From assembly GCF_030297155.1 (NCBI RefSeq), contig NZ_AP028068.1, positions 682,001 to 746,000 of the forward strand: 64,000 nucleotides of DNA, written 5' to 3'. Positions within the stretch are counted from its first letter, which is position 1; each line of letters begins with the position of its first letter. Position numbers and translations under genes: made by a program. This stretch comes from Vibrio sp. FE10 (GTDB lineage Bacteria; Pseudomonadota; Gammaproteobacteria; Enterobacterales; Vibrionaceae). The notes beneath the pieces are model-generated. The model was not told the DNA's origin and ran no database searches. It worked only from the letters and a program-made list of their open reading frames with translations. Of this stretch, positions 18,217-28,400 are shown one piece after another.

Positions 18217-19092
18217 TTACTTCTTAGTTTCTTCAACGACAGCTTTCATCAATACCGAGGTATCCATGCGGCCTTGTCCTTCAGCAGACAATGCCTTGTA
18301 TGCGTTGTTGGTCTTTTCAGTCAACGGAAGCTGGATGCCTTGGCGCTCTGCTTCATCTAGGCAGAAGCCTAAATCTTTGATCATCCAATCAATAGCGAAA
18401 CCGAAATCGAACTTGTCTTGCGCCATTGTGGTTGCGCGGTTTTCCATCTGCCATGAGCCAGCAGCGCCGTTTTTAAGGCAATCTACCAGAGTTGGGATAT
18501 CCAAACCTGATTTTTCAGCCAATACCAAGCCTTCAGATAAGCCGTTCAATACACCTGCGATACAGATCTGGTTAACCATTTTCGCGCGTTGGCCTTGGCC
18601 TACTTTACCCATTAGAACTGACGACTTACCGTAAGCTTCGAACACAGGTTGAAGGTCGTTGAAAAGCGCTTGTTCACCACCACACATGATGGTTAACACG
18701 CCGTTTTCTGCGCCTGCTTGGCCACCAGACACTGGTGCATCCATAAAGCGAACACCCGCTTGCTTCGCTGCCACTTCAAGCTCTTCAGACAGAACCGCAG
18801 ACGTTGTGGTGTGGTCGACAAGAATCGCGTTTGGCTTCATTGCGGCCAGTGCGCCTGTTTCGCTGGTTGTCATGCTGCGTACGTCGTCGTCGTTGCCGAC
18901 ACAAATTAATACTACGTCAGCTTCGGCTACACATTCAGCCACGCTCTCAGCAGCTTTACCTTGGTGTTTATCAGCCCAGTCTAATGCTTTGCTGTGAGTG
19001 CGGTTAAATACCGTCACTTCAAAACCGGCTTTGACTAGGTGGCCTGCCATTGGGAAACCCATTACGCCTAGCCCGATAAAACTTACTTTCAT
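18217..19092 (-). CDS. 3-hydroxyisobutyrate dehydrogenase / tartronate semialdehyde reductase family
   Basis: An NAD(P)-dependent beta-hydroxyacid dehydrogenase. The 291 residues open with the nucleotide fold GLGVMGFPMAGHL and FNRT, contain the substrate-binding signature DAPVSGGQAGAENGVLTIMCGG, and have the catalytic Lys in GQGQRAKMVNQI. This family includes GarR/GlxR and MmsB. The ATG is preceded by AAGGAG. The LysR gene is only 17 bases upstream on the same strand, so the two are probably co-transcribed. The substrate cannot be told from the sequence. Confidence 0.9.
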   Translation of the reverse strand: MKVSFIGLGVMGFPMAGHLVKAGFEVTVFNRTHSKALDWADKHQGKAAESVAECVAEADVVLICVGNDDDVRSMTTSETGALAAMKPNAILVDHTTTSAVLSEELEVAAKQAGVRFMDAPVSGGQAGAENGVLTIMCGGEQALFNDLQPVFEAYGKSSVLMGKVGQGQRAKMVNQICIAGVLNGLSEGLVLAEKSGLDIPTLVDCLKNGAAGSWQMENRATTMAQDKFDFGFAIDWMIKDLGFCLDEAERQGIQLPLTEKTNNAYKALSAEGQGRMDTSVLMKAVVEETKK

Positions 19093-19109
19093 TTCTTACT
19101 CCTTTTTAT

Positions 19110-20009
19110 TTAACTCAGCTCATCGTGATGGAATGACTGAACGCTCTCAATCAACGTGTCGATAAGCAAAGTCAAAGCCTTCGGCTGATATTTTCTTTCT
19201 TTGTACACTAAATACGCTTGGCGATCACCCCGATGATACTCAGGGAGCACTTGAATCAGATTCATTTCCGGAGAAACATGGCGAAAAGGCAGTGAGGCGA
19301 TACCCAACCCCTTTTGCGCTGCGGCCGCAACGGCATAAATATCATTAACGATGAACTTAGGTTTAATCGTCACCATCTGCTCTAAGCGATCGGATTTGTA
19401 GAGCGGTATATCAAACACATCATCGACATTAATCCACTCTTGATGCTCGAGATCGTCCGGATTTTTAATCTCTTCACGAGAATCTAAATATTCTTGGCTC
19501 GCAAAAAAGCCATGCTTGGCCTTAAACAGTGGTCGAGCAATCATGCCGTCCATGTCGGAAATTTGAAACGTGATCAACAAGTCACGATCGGTTTCAGGCA
19601 CCACTTGCTGCTGACTCAGAATGAGATTGAGCTGCACGTTCGGATACTGAGTGAGGTATTGCTCAACCGTTGGCCGAAGAAAACCACTATAGAAGTTATG
19701 AGGCACCGCGAGCTTTATCTTGCCTTGAATCGCATCGCGCTCTTCAAGCAGGCTACTAAACCCTTGATGCAAAGATTCCATACCACTGCTCAGCGCTGCA
19801 AAGGCCGCCTCACCGTCTTTGGTGGCCACCAGCTCTCGTCCTTTCTTTTCTAAAAGGCGGATGCTCAAGCGCTCTTCCAAGGCGGTTAACCGACGCGACA
19901 TGGTCGACACAGGCAATTGAAGTCGCTTCGATGCCGACAACAAAGAGCCCTCTTCAACCACAGTGCAAAACAGGAATAGATCATCAATGTTTCCAAATAT
20001 GGAATTCAT
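19110..20009 (-). CDS. LysR-family transcriptional regulator
   Basis: A LysR-type regulator with an N-terminal winged helix (FLFCTVVEEGSLLSASKRLQLPVSTMSRRLTALE split here as one helix-turn-helix region, residues about 9-42) and a C-terminal effector domain. The frame opens at 20036, but the internal ATG at 20009 (MNSIFGNIDD) fits the usual LysR start better. It lies immediately before the dehydrogenase gene on the same strand and divergently from the DUF2798 gene, 83 bases away. It most likely controls one or both. Confidence 0.9.
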   Translation of the reverse strand: MNSIFGNIDDLFLFCTVVEEGSLLSASKRLQLPVSTMSRRLTALEERLSIRLLEKKGRELVATKDGEAAFAALSSGMESLHQGFSSLLEERDAIQGKIKLAVPHNFYSGFLRPTVEQYLTQYPNVQLNLILSQQQVVPETDRDLLITFQISDMDGMIARPLFKAKHGFFASQEYLDSREEIKNPDDLEHQEWINVDDVFDIPLYKSDRLEQMVTIKPKFIVNDIYAVAAAAQKGLGIASLPFRHVSPEMNLIQVLPEYHRGDRQAYLVYKERKYQPKALTLLIDTLIESVQSFHHDELS

Positions 20010-20092
20010 ACTTCTATATGTGCCTATTTTTCTCATTTATGGATAAGAGTAACCTTAATGCATTCCAATAATAAAATCACTAAGGAGAACGG

Positions 20093-20350
20093 ATGAACAA
20101 CAAACTTCATTGGGTTACAGCGATACTGTCTTCACTGGTCATGGCTATCATGATGTCGGGGATCATATCGGGGTATAAGATGGGTTTCAGCCAAGCATGG
20201 CCACCAATTTGGTTAAACAGCTTTTTAATTGCTTGGCCGTGTGCACTCACACTGAGCCTAACCCTATTACCACAAGTTAGAAAAGTCGCGGAGTGGCTAT
20301 GTCGCCCGAGATCAAAAACGATAACTAAAGTTAACTTATGCGAAGATTAA
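20093..20350 (+). CDS. DUF2798 family small membrane protein
   Basis: An 85-residue protein with two hydrophobic segments: VTAILSSLVMAIMMSGIISG (about 8-27) and WLNSFLIAWPCALTLSLTLL (about 42-61). This two-helix pattern with an N-terminal LHW and a proline between the helices is typical of the DUF2798 family, whose function is unknown. The ATG follows AAGGAG. It is divergent from the LysR gene and may be its target. Confidence 0.8.
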   Translation: MNNKLHWVTAILSSLVMAIMMSGIISGYKMGFSQAWPPIWLNSFLIAWPCALTLSLTLLPQVRKVAEWLCRPRSKTITKVNLCED

Positions 20351-20423
20351 GAGCATGAATTCAAAGGTTATTAATAAAATCACTGGAACAATGATCAAGG
20401 TATTTAATCATTGTTACCGACAT

Positions 20424-20456
20424 AAAAAAACCGAGCACTAGGCTCGGTTTTTTAAT
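20424..20456. terminator. Bidirectional terminator between DUF2798 and YebC-family genes
   Basis: ACCGAGC and GCTCGGT around ACTAG form a strong hairpin, flanked by an A run on the left and a T run on the right. It serves convergent transcripts from both sides. Confidence 0.9.
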
Positions 20457-20476
20457 AACTGTTGTTACTGTAAAGA

Positions 20477-21193
20477 TTACAGCTCAGCGTTGTGATAAAC
20501 CTGCTGAACATCATCACAGTCGTCAAGCATGTCTAAGAATTTCTGGAACTTCTCAGAATCTTCTTCAGCTACTGGCGTAGTTGTTTGAGGAACGAAAGTG
20601 ATTTCCTCAACGTCTAGAGTTAACTCAGGGAACGCAGTGTGTAGTGCAGTCTTCGTTTTGAAGAACTCAGTCGTTGGAGCGAATACAGTGATAACACCGT
20701 CTTCTAGCTCAACGTCAGTCACGTCTACGTCTTCCATCATTAGCGTTTCTAGGATGATCTCGTCATCTTCGCCTGCAAACTGGAATACAGCTTGGTGAGC
20801 GAACATGTGAGAAACAGTACCTTCAACACCGATTTTCGCGCCAGTTTTAACGAAACATTGGCGAACGTCTTGGAAAGTACGGTTGCCGTTGTCAGTTAGA
20901 CAGTCAACGATTACGCTTGTGCCACCTGGGCCAAAACCTTCGTAACGAGCTGGTTGGAAGTCTTCACCGCCGCCGCCGTTCGCTTTATCGATCGCTTTGT
21001 CGATAACGTGAGCGGGTACTTGGTCTTTCTTCGCTTTAGCAATCAGGTGCTTAAGAGGTAAGTTCATGTCTGGGTCAGAGCTGCCGTTCTTAGCCAGTAC
21101 GTAAATCTCTTTACCGTATTTAGAATAAACTTTAATTTTTGCGCCTGCAGTTTTCGCCATTGAGGCCTTGCGCACTTCAAAACTTCTTCCCAT
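20477..21193 (-). CDS. YebC/PmpR (TACO1) family protein, YeeN type
   Basis: A 238-residue member of the YebC family, proteins annotated as transcriptional regulators and more recently linked to translation of difficult sequences. It shows [15 protein letters not shown], the block [36 protein letters not shown] and [18 protein letters not shown]. The N-terminus ([15 protein letters not shown]) matches the YeeN-like variant rather than the ruvC-linked YebC. It is a single gene. Confidence 0.92.
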   Translation of the reverse strand: MGRSFEVRKASMAKTAGAKIKVYSKYGKEIYVLAKNGSSDPDMNLPLKHLIAKAKKDQVPAHVIDKAIDKANGGGGEDFQPARYEGFGPGGTSVIVDCLTDNGNRTFQDVRQCFVKTGAKIGVEGTVSHMFAHQAVFQFAGEDDEIILETLMMEDVDVTDVELEDGVITVFAPTTEFFKTKTALHTAFPELTLDVEEITFVPQTTTPVAEEDSEKFQKFLDMLDDCDDVQQVYHNAEL

Positions 21194-21289
21194 CGGGATC
21201 TTCTCTCTGATTCAATTAACGGTGCAAATTCTAGCAAATTACTGTGTCATTTCAATTCAACAGCTTTGCTGGGTAAGGTTTATCTGCGT

Positions 21290-21499
21290 TTATGCGACAC
21301 CCATTACCCGTTTGTATTTTTCAACAGACTGATCAAACCAAGCCTTTTCTTCTGGATCACCTAGCTTCATTGCTTCTTCAACAATGGCTTCAGGGCCACA
21401 TTTCGCTTGCTTCAGTTTCCATACAAGAAACGATGCTTGCTTATCCAGTTCGATTTTATTTTTCTCACTGGGTGGAAGGAGTGAAAGGTTGATAGACAT
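21290..21499 (-). CDS. DUF3283 family small protein
   Basis: A 69-residue soluble protein, MSINLSLLPPSEKNKIELDK at its start. An open frame extends upstream to 21625, but the ATG at 21499 has an AAGG ribosome site seven bases before it and gives the expected length of this Vibrio family. The sequence is mostly helical and charged with no known motif. Function unknown. Confidence 0.8.
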   Translation of the reverse strand: MSINLSLLPPSEKNKIELDKQASFLVWKLKQAKCGPEAIVEEAMKLGDPEEKAWFDQSVEKYKRVMGVA

Positions 21500-21715
21500 T
21501 ATTAGCCTTCGTCTGTAATACGCTTGGCCGAGAAATATATCATAGAGCAGCCTCATAAAACCAATACTATGAGCAATAGTGGGGGTTGTAGGGCGAGAAA
21601 CCAGCAAGTCGCTGATGCACATCAAGCTAGTTTGAGAGAAGTTTTGCCCTTGATGAGAAAGTATCGAGTATTCGACTCACCTAATGAGCCGAATAATGAG
21701 GTATTCGAATCCTGA

Positions 21716-21739
21716 GGCTGGAGAAGTACCTCTCCAGCC
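21716..21739 (-). terminator. Hairpin after phhB, possible terminator
   Basis: A perfect 9-bp inverted repeat, GGCTGGAGA and TCTCCAGCC with a 6-base loop, follows the phhB stop. There is no T run after it on the minus strand, so it may protect or attenuate rather than terminate. Confidence 0.4.
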
Positions 21740-21747
21740 ATGAAAAA

Positions 21748-22086
21748 CTATTCACTCTCCGCGAACACATCGCAGCGTGAGGCGCAGATGAAATCATTCT
21801 TGTGTAGGCCTTTGATTGAATGGCTCCACCAGGTGACGGTGACTTTGCCCCACTCCAATAAAATCGAAGGGTGATGGAATTCTTCTTCTGCCAACTCTGA
21901 CACTTTGTTGCTGAATGCCCATGCTTGTTTGTAATTCTTAAACTTGAACACCTTCTCAAGCTGCGGGATGCCGTCTCTTTCGATGATCTGCCAATCAGAC
22001 AACTCCAACAATAAAGATTGTTGCTCATCTTTACTCAGGGCAATCGCGTCGATACTGCAGGCTTCGCATTTTTGTTCATTCAACAT
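21748..22086 (-). CDS. phhB: Pterin-4a-carbinolamine dehydratase
   Basis: Recycles the tetrahydropterin cofactor oxidised by phenylalanine hydroxylase. The start at 22086 ([10 protein letters not shown]) has AAGGA at good spacing, while the frame opens at 22107. The protein has about 112 residues and shows the family core [40 protein letters not shown], with the catalytic His-His-Pro and the downstream Trp-His pattern. It overlaps the end of phhA by 11 bases, so the two are coupled. Confidence 0.95.
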   Translation of the reverse strand: MLNEQKCEACSIDAIALSKDEQQSLLLELSDWQIIERDGIPQLEKVFKFKNYKQAWAFSNKVSELAEEEFHHPSILLEWGKVTVTWWSHSIKGLHKNDFICASRCDVFAESE

Positions 22087-22870
22087 GTGTTGGTTCCTTA
22101 GGTTCAAAAAGTGGTGGTAGTAACCCCTCGCCTATCGCGAGATCAGCTTGCTGCAATAGGTTTTCCTGACTGATTTTGAAGAGCTCAGACAGCTCATCAA
22201 TCACATAATATTTCGGTTGTATAATATCGATACGATAAGGCGTTCTTAGCACGGTTTGCAGATCGAACCGCTCACGAACGGCCAAATCCCCTCCCAACGC
22301 ATACATGGTTTCAGCGGGAGACGAAAGAATGCCGCCGCCATATATTTTCAGCCTATGACCCTCTTTTACTAAACCGAACTCAACCGTAAACCAATACAAA
22401 CGGGCAAGATACGCGCGTTGTTTGGCTGTCGCTGCTTGGCCTAATTTTCCGTAATGCTCAGTGAATTTCGCAAAATCGGCATTAGTCAGCATGGCACAAT
22501 GGCCAAAAATTTCATGAAAGAAATCAGGTTCTTGTAAGTAATCGAACTCGTCTCGCGTTCTCAGAAATGTCGCGACTGGGAATTTCTTATTGGCGAGCAA
22601 ATCAAAGAAACGGTCGAAATCGATCAACGCAGGCACAGGCTGAACCTGCCAACCTGTTGTTTCCTTTAGCACTTTGTTTATCTCTGGAAGCTGGGGAACT
22701 CTGTCTAATGGCAGATCCAGCAGGGTCAAACCGTGTAAATAGGCATCGCATGCACGGTCATTAATGACGTCCAGTTGCCTTTTCACTAAGTCGTGCCAAA
22801 TGGCGTCTTCTTCGAGGCTCCACTCAACCCATCCCTCTTGGCTCACGGGCTTAGAATGATATTGAGTCAT
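22076..22870 (-). CDS. phhA: Phenylalanine-4-hydroxylase
   Basis: Iron- and pterin-dependent enzyme that turns phenylalanine into tyrosine, the entry step of the pathway encoded across this region. The 264 residues contain the iron ligands in [14 protein letters not shown] (two His) and the Glu in [10 protein letters not shown], plus the substrate and pterin segments [14 protein letters not shown]. This is the normal length for bacterial enzymes. It is divergent from the acetoacetate-CoA ligase gene, with a TyrR-like box between them. Confidence 0.97.
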   Translation of the reverse strand: MTQYHSKPVSQEGWVEWSLEEDAIWHDLVKRQLDVINDRACDAYLHGLTLLDLPLDRVPQLPEINKVLKETTGWQVQPVPALIDFDRFFDLLANKKFPVATFLRTRDEFDYLQEPDFFHEIFGHCAMLTNADFAKFTEHYGKLGQAATAKQRAYLARLYWFTVEFGLVKEGHRLKIYGGGILSSPAETMYALGGDLAVRERFDLQTVLRTPYRIDIIQPKYYVIDELSELFKISQENLLQQADLAIGEGLLPPLFEPKEPTHVE

Positions 22871-22958
22871 TACACACCTCCTTTCGAATGTCTCCCTTTA
22901 AGCCTATCTCCACTACTTATATCCGCCAATTTGCACGATTTTTCGAAACAAGCGATCG

Positions 22959-22976
22959 TGTAACATTTTATTTACA
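22959..22976. promoter_or_regulatory. TyrR-like operator
   Basis: TGTAACATTTTATTTACA fits the TyrR box TGTAAA-N6-TTTACA with one mismatch. It lies between the divergent phhA and acetoacetate-CoA ligase genes, 89 bases before the phhA start. A second such box precedes hpd. Confidence 0.75.
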
Positions 22977-23069
22977 CACTTCCGACAATCCCTTATTTTG
23001 CTGATCTTTTGACTTTGTAAAACCTAAATACCAGACTGAAAACGTTAACTTTTTGTTAAAGGTAAAGGA

Positions 23070-25121
23070 ATGCACGAAAACAATAAGCCAGCTTGGCAGC
23101 CCAGCGAGCAGCGCGTCGCAGACGCCAACTTAACCCAATTCATGGATCGCCTTGATCAGCAGGGCGTACTCGGGTGGGAATTACAAAACTACACGGATCT
23201 CCATCAATGGTCTGTGGAACATCCAGAATCGTTTTGGCGGAACGTATGGCAGTTTTGTGGAATGGTCGGCTCGCAAGACCGTATGAATAAAGCACAAGGC
23301 GAGCGCATCAAAGTTCAAGGTGAGAGCCGCTGGCAGCAGCCTAAATCGAATCGCGATGCGGCGTGGTTTCCGAATGCTCAAGTTAACTACGCCGAGAACT
23401 TACTGCGTTTAGCGCAAACAATGCCTGACGAGCGTGCAATTTGGTTTGAGAATGAGCGTGGTGAACAAAAGAGTTATACATGGAAAAGCCTGTGTGAAGC
23501 GGTCTCTAGCGTTCAGCAATGGCTTGTCGATAGCGGTGTTCAACAAGGTGATGTGGTTGCTGCTTATACACCTTATCTACCGCAAACCGTGATAGCGATG
23601 CTGGCGACCACCAGCTTAGGCGCGATTTGGACATCGACCTCTCCCGACTTTGGCGTAGAGAGTGTGATTGAGCGATTTGGCCAAGTGAAACCTAAGGTGC
23701 TATTCACCTGTGATGGCTACACCTTCAATGGCAAAACGTTCGATATGATGGGCAAGAACCGTGAAATCATCGAAAACTTAACCGAATTAAAACAGGTGTG
23801 TGAGATCGGTTATTTGAAACCGACTCGTGATTTAGAGAAGAGTGATTTAGAGAAGAACGATTTAAAGAAAAACAAAGCTGAACATGATGTATCGCCCAAA
23901 AGCTGGCACAGCGTCATCAATCATTATCAGCCACAACCTATACGATTTGTGCGTGTCGGCTTCAATGAACCACTGTTTGTACTCTACTCTTCCGGCACCA
24001 CAGGCAAGCCAAAGTGCATTGTTCACTCTGTCGGTGGCACCACCATCAACCACCTAAAAGAGCAGCAACTTCACTGCGATATCAAACCGAAAGATCGCGT
24101 GTTCTACTACACCACTTGTGGTTGGATGATGTGGAACTGGCACGTCTCTGCGCTCGCCAGTGGGGCTTGTTTAGTTATCTTCGATGGCAGCCCAGTTTAC
24201 CCACAACCCGATGTACTTTGGGACTTAGCACAGCGCGCCGATGTGTCTCTGTTTGGCACCTCAGCCAAGTATCTAGAAGCGATTGAGAAGGCAGAACTCT
24301 CACCTATCGACAGCCACTCTCTCCCTCACTTAAGAACACTGTGCTCGACGGGGTCGGTGCTTTACCCTGAACAGTTTGATTACGTTTACAAACACATCAA
24401 ACAAGATCTGCATTTAGCATCTATTTCCGGCGGAACGGATATTTGTGGCTGCTTCGTTTTGGGTAACCCAATCTCGCCGGTGTATCGCGGTGAGTGCCAA
24501 CAGGCAGGGCTTGGAGTTGACATCAAGGTATTCAATTCGTCGGGCCACAAGGTCAATTACGAACGTGGCGAACTGGTGTGTACCAACTCCCTACCCAACT
24601 TCCCTGTTGGCTTCTGGAATGACACCGGAGAGCGCTATCACAGCACTTATTGGGATAGGTTCGATAATGTGTGGCATCACGGTGATGAAGTCGCACAGAG
24701 CGCGCATGGCGGCTATCTGTTCTACGGGCGAGGCGACACCACACTCAACCCTGGAGGTGTGCGTATTGGTACCGCCGAGATCTACCAACAAGTGAACACC
24801 ATTGAGGGCATCATAGACTCCATCGCTGTGGGTAAAGATGTCGACCGCAATGAGCAGATCTGGTTGTTCGTTCAACTACAGCAAGGTGTGGATCTAGATG
24901 AAGGGCTACTGACAGCCATAAAAAGCAAACTCAAATCCTCTTGTTCACCAAGGCATGTGCCAAGCCAGATATTTGCGATCAGCGATGTGCCAAAAACACG
25001 CTCAGGAAAACTGGTGGAGTTGGCAGTGAAGCAGGTGGTGAATGGCAAACCCGTCGAGAACATCGGCGCGATCGCCAATGCTGATGTATTAGATGAAATA
25101 AAGCGCGTGATTTCGTTTTAA
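23070..25121 (+). CDS. Acetoacetate-CoA ligase (acetoacetyl-CoA synthetase)
   Basis: Activates acetoacetate, an end product of tyrosine breakdown, to acetoacetyl-CoA using ATP and CoA. The 683 residues show an acetyl-CoA-synthetase-like N-terminus, the ATP loop LYSSGTTGKPKCIVHS, the motif YTTCGWMMWNW typical of this enzyme, and SGGTDICGCFVLG. The C-terminal domain has the hinge YGRGDTTLNPGGVRIGTAEIY and the catalytic Lys in KTRSGKLVEL. Residues about 253-272 hold a charged KSDLEKNDLKKN insert. It is divergent from phhAB and functionally linked to the hpd-hmgA-fahA-maiA genes. Confidence 0.95.
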   Translation: MHENNKPAWQPSEQRVADANLTQFMDRLDQQGVLGWELQNYTDLHQWSVEHPESFWRNVWQFCGMVGSQDRMNKAQGERIKVQGESRWQQPKSNRDAAWFPNAQVNYAENLLRLAQTMPDERAIWFENERGEQKSYTWKSLCEAVSSVQQWLVDSGVQQGDVVAAYTPYLPQTVIAMLATTSLGAIWTSTSPDFGVESVIERFGQVKPKVLFTCDGYTFNGKTFDMMGKNREIIENLTELKQVCEIGYLKPTRDLEKSDLEKNDLKKNKAEHDVSPKSWHSVINHYQPQPIRFVRVGFNEPLFVLYSSGTTGKPKCIVHSVGGTTINHLKEQQLHCDIKPKDRVFYYTTCGWMMWNWHVSALASGACLVIFDGSPVYPQPDVLWDLAQRADVSLFGTSAKYLEAIEKAELSPIDSHSLPHLRTLCSTGSVLYPEQFDYVYKHIKQDLHLASISGGTDICGCFVLGNPISPVYRGECQQAGLGVDIKVFNSSGHKVNYERGELVCTNSLPNFPVGFWNDTGERYHSTYWDRFDNVWHHGDEVAQSAHGGYLFYGRGDTTLNPGGVRIGTAEIYQQVNTIEGIIDSIAVGKDVDRNEQIWLFVQLQQGVDLDEGLLTAIKSKLKSSCSPRHVPSQIFAISDVPKTRSGKLVELAVKQVVNGKPVENIGAIANADVLDEIKRVISF

Positions 25122-25423
25122 TAGTTAGAACAGAACTATTAGATAAAGGGCCTGTTAAAGGTGCAAGTTCAAAAGCATTCAGCCCTTTGCTGTTCTTTCT
25201 AATATTTGCGTTTACTGCAAGTTACCCATCACCATGACAGAAAGTCAGTAGCAATTTTCTATTCCCCACTAAACCCAAAAGTTAGAAACTCAGTACAAGT
25301 TATTGGATAATCGTACAATTTTTCGTTTATGAAACAACCGTAACAGCGCTTTATAAGGGCTAGACGTTGGTCTAAAACTTGCTTTAAAGCAGGTAATATT
25401 AACCTTATCGATTTCGTGAGCTT
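25122..25423. other. Intergenic region before the effector gene
   Basis: This 302-base AT-rich stretch lies between the acetoacetate-CoA ligase stop and the VasX-like gene. AAAGGGC (about 25145) and GCCCTTT (about 25181) could pair across a long loop, but no convincing terminator, promoter or boundary repeat is seen. It is the left junction of the insertion that splits the tyrosine-degradation genes. Confidence 0.4.
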
Positions 25424-28400
25424 ATGAGCACCCCTCTTCCTCCCAAAACATCCATGCTGTGGAATGACCATCCTTACACGCTCGAAGAAGCCGTTGCTGC
25501 GTATGAAAGCGATGGTTCCTTATCTTCATTGACTGAAACTTCAACAGCGCCCTCAAATGATATTGCAGGCTCACCTCCTGAGCGCAGTATGTTCTGGGAA
25601 GGAGAAACCAAGAAAATAGACCCGCCCTCAAAATCTGAGCCAAGAACGATTGATATGACGCAGAGGAATGAGCCCAAAGAAGTAGGGTCTGCCCATATCA
25701 TTCCCGTCCGCTACGCCATTGACCAGCTCGATAGTGAAGACGCTTCACCATTTGGTTTACCAACTAAATGGCAAGGCAAAGGGCCAGCAAAGCTCAACAC
25801 TATTGGCTATACACTCCGTCAGGTGCGCGATGGTTGGCTTTACGTTTATGATTCGGTTAGGAAGGTCCTTGATGAATATGAAGTGAAAGGGACACAATTC
25901 ACGCTTCATAAACTCGGGGCAGCAGAAAGCCCAGAATCCGAGGCGAGGGGAGTACCAGAGTCCCCAAGTACATTCCTTACTTACACTGAAGGAAGCCTTC
26001 TATCCCTCTGCTTTTCAGAGCACCGGTGGACATGGAAAATGTTTCTGGCTGTAGTGAACAATCCAGGCAGTCATATTGACCGCATGCAAACCGTGGTACT
26101 AACAGCGAACTCGCAACAGCATCACATTGCGCCTATCGCTCATCTCTCTGAAGTGGCAGACATCGAAGCCTCTGCTGTCGATGATGGTCGCTTTGCTGAT
26201 TCAGGAGTGAGTACACAAGCCGATGAAGCAGCCTCCCCATTCAAACCCGTTGCCTCTGAAAGTGATTTAACGGCAACGCTTCCTGAAGAGGAAGCCGCCT
26301 ATTTTGTAGCCATAAAAGATTACGCTGCAGACATTCAAGATATATCACTGCATTTTGTAGGAGCCGCCAGCCCCTACCGCCTTTTCGTTGACCAGTTCTC
26401 GAATCAATGGCATTTAATGCAAACCGCCATGCAGTTATCCATGTTTGGGGCGAGTGATGAAATAGACATGCCATGGAGAGTAAAACGCAATCACCAAGAG
26501 CTAGCCTTCTATGGTGACATGGCAGAATATTATGATTCATCGACCCACCTTAATTTAGCTGAAAAAAACAAAGGGGCGATTCAGTCAGGCTATCCTGCCC
26601 AATTTTCTGCGGGCGCTATTGAGTCCAGTCAAAATACACAGTCTGCTGTTGCTCAGTCTATCCAAGAGAAATACGGTATATCCGCCAGTCGTTTTGGCTA
26701 CTACGAACAGTGGATTGCCAGCGACCGCTGGCGCAAGCAGCTCAATTGGAAACAAATGTTGAGTGAAATGCAGGCGCTATCAGAGCAAAAAGAAACCATA
26801 CTTGCTCAAGTGACTTCCGTAAAGCGTGACTTTATTTCGGTATTAGAAACGCTCACTCCTCATCATCTCGAACGAGTCTTCGACCTTTACAGCGAAGAAA
26901 CGCAATATAGCCTCTATCAGCTTCATCTAGCGGCGGTAGAAGCATTTAGCCTTGTGATTGGAGAAGAAGACCGTGTTTGGGCAGAAAGCCAGTGGGAAAA
27001 GCCGACCAGCTTGTTACCACTCTATACCTCTGGCTTCAGTCGAAGTGTCTATAATGAGTTGAAAAAATCAATTCCCGAGCCCCTATCAACATCGCCAAGC
27101 GATGAAGATAAATGGTTAGAGCATGTCTCTTCGGTAAGCAATAAAACGGGGATGTATGCGAAGGTCATGGACTTTGTCACAAACCCGAATACCTCCGAAA
27201 CCGACATTTTGAAAGACTTGGCAAAAGGCTTTAAAGAGCTCGATATCCTATTCAAAGCCTCCATCAGCGCTGCTTTAAAGGGGACGTTAGAGCTGGGTGT
27301 GAGTTTTACCTCTCAAGCTTCCATTCTATTGATGCCAACGCTGGCTAAGCCATTGTCACGAAATGGTTTCGTATGGCGAGCGACGATAGCCGAGCGTATG
27401 GCACAAACTATGCCAGTGAGTATTAATGACAATTATGCTCAAGGATTTAAGGATTGGAAAACGCGCATTGAAGATAATCTTGCTGAGCTAAAGAAAAACA
27501 AAAACATCATTGCACAGGAGAATCAAAATCAGCGAAAGGCGACGGCTAAGTATAAAAATGCATTAAAGAGCCAGAAGCGGCTTAAAAAACGATTAGCAGT
27601 GGCGACTTTAGAGTATCCACAACGCATTATACTCCCGGACGACCTAGCGAAGGCAACGGTAGAATTTAGGACAAAGGTAATCAGCGAGGTCGCAGGTGAT
27701 TTACACGAACTGTTCGAAAACGCAGGTGGATTGGGGTTTTTAGCTCTTCTGTTTAACAGCATTGCCTTGACCGATGCCATGAGCAGTATTGCCGATACAG
27801 GCTTGATGAATTCTGATGAATTCTTAGACATACAACAAAAGCTGTTTTACACCGCCAGTGCGTGGACGGGTATTCGGACGGGAAAATTATGGGATAAGGT
27901 TAAGGGGAGTGACGAACTCAGAGAGCACTCGCTGAAAACTCTTAAAAAGTTAGTAGATCGAAATACAAAAGGCTTTGAAAACCTGATCCTTGATGACTTA
28001 AAGGTCTTCAATAAATGGCTCGCGATCACAGGAGCTTTGGGGGCGCTGGCTTCGGGTATTGAGGCGTACCGTTCTTGGCAACGAGAAGATGAGTTGTATG
28101 GTCGAGAGTTAGTGTTTCAAAGGTTGAGTACAGCTAGTTTGGGCGTAACAAGTGCTATCGCCGCGTGGCAATTTGGTGGCGCATTAACAGGGTGGCTCTC
28201 ACCTAACATAACATTTGGAGCTCCAGTTATGGCTGCTTTAGTTGTAGTAACGATTATTACTTTAGTTGCTAATCACGTCTTGAGTAAAGTAAAACAAGAT
28301 GATTACCAAAAGTGGTTAGATAAACTGCCTTGGGGTTATCACCCTGCTCGAACTCAGTGGAGCCAATCTGCAAGCTTGCCTGAACGAGAGAAGCATAATT

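Noticed and set aside
25145..25191. AAAGGGC/GCCCTTT as a terminator of the acetoacetate-CoA ligase gene
   Set aside because: The loop is over 30 bases and the stem only 7 bp; too weak to call.
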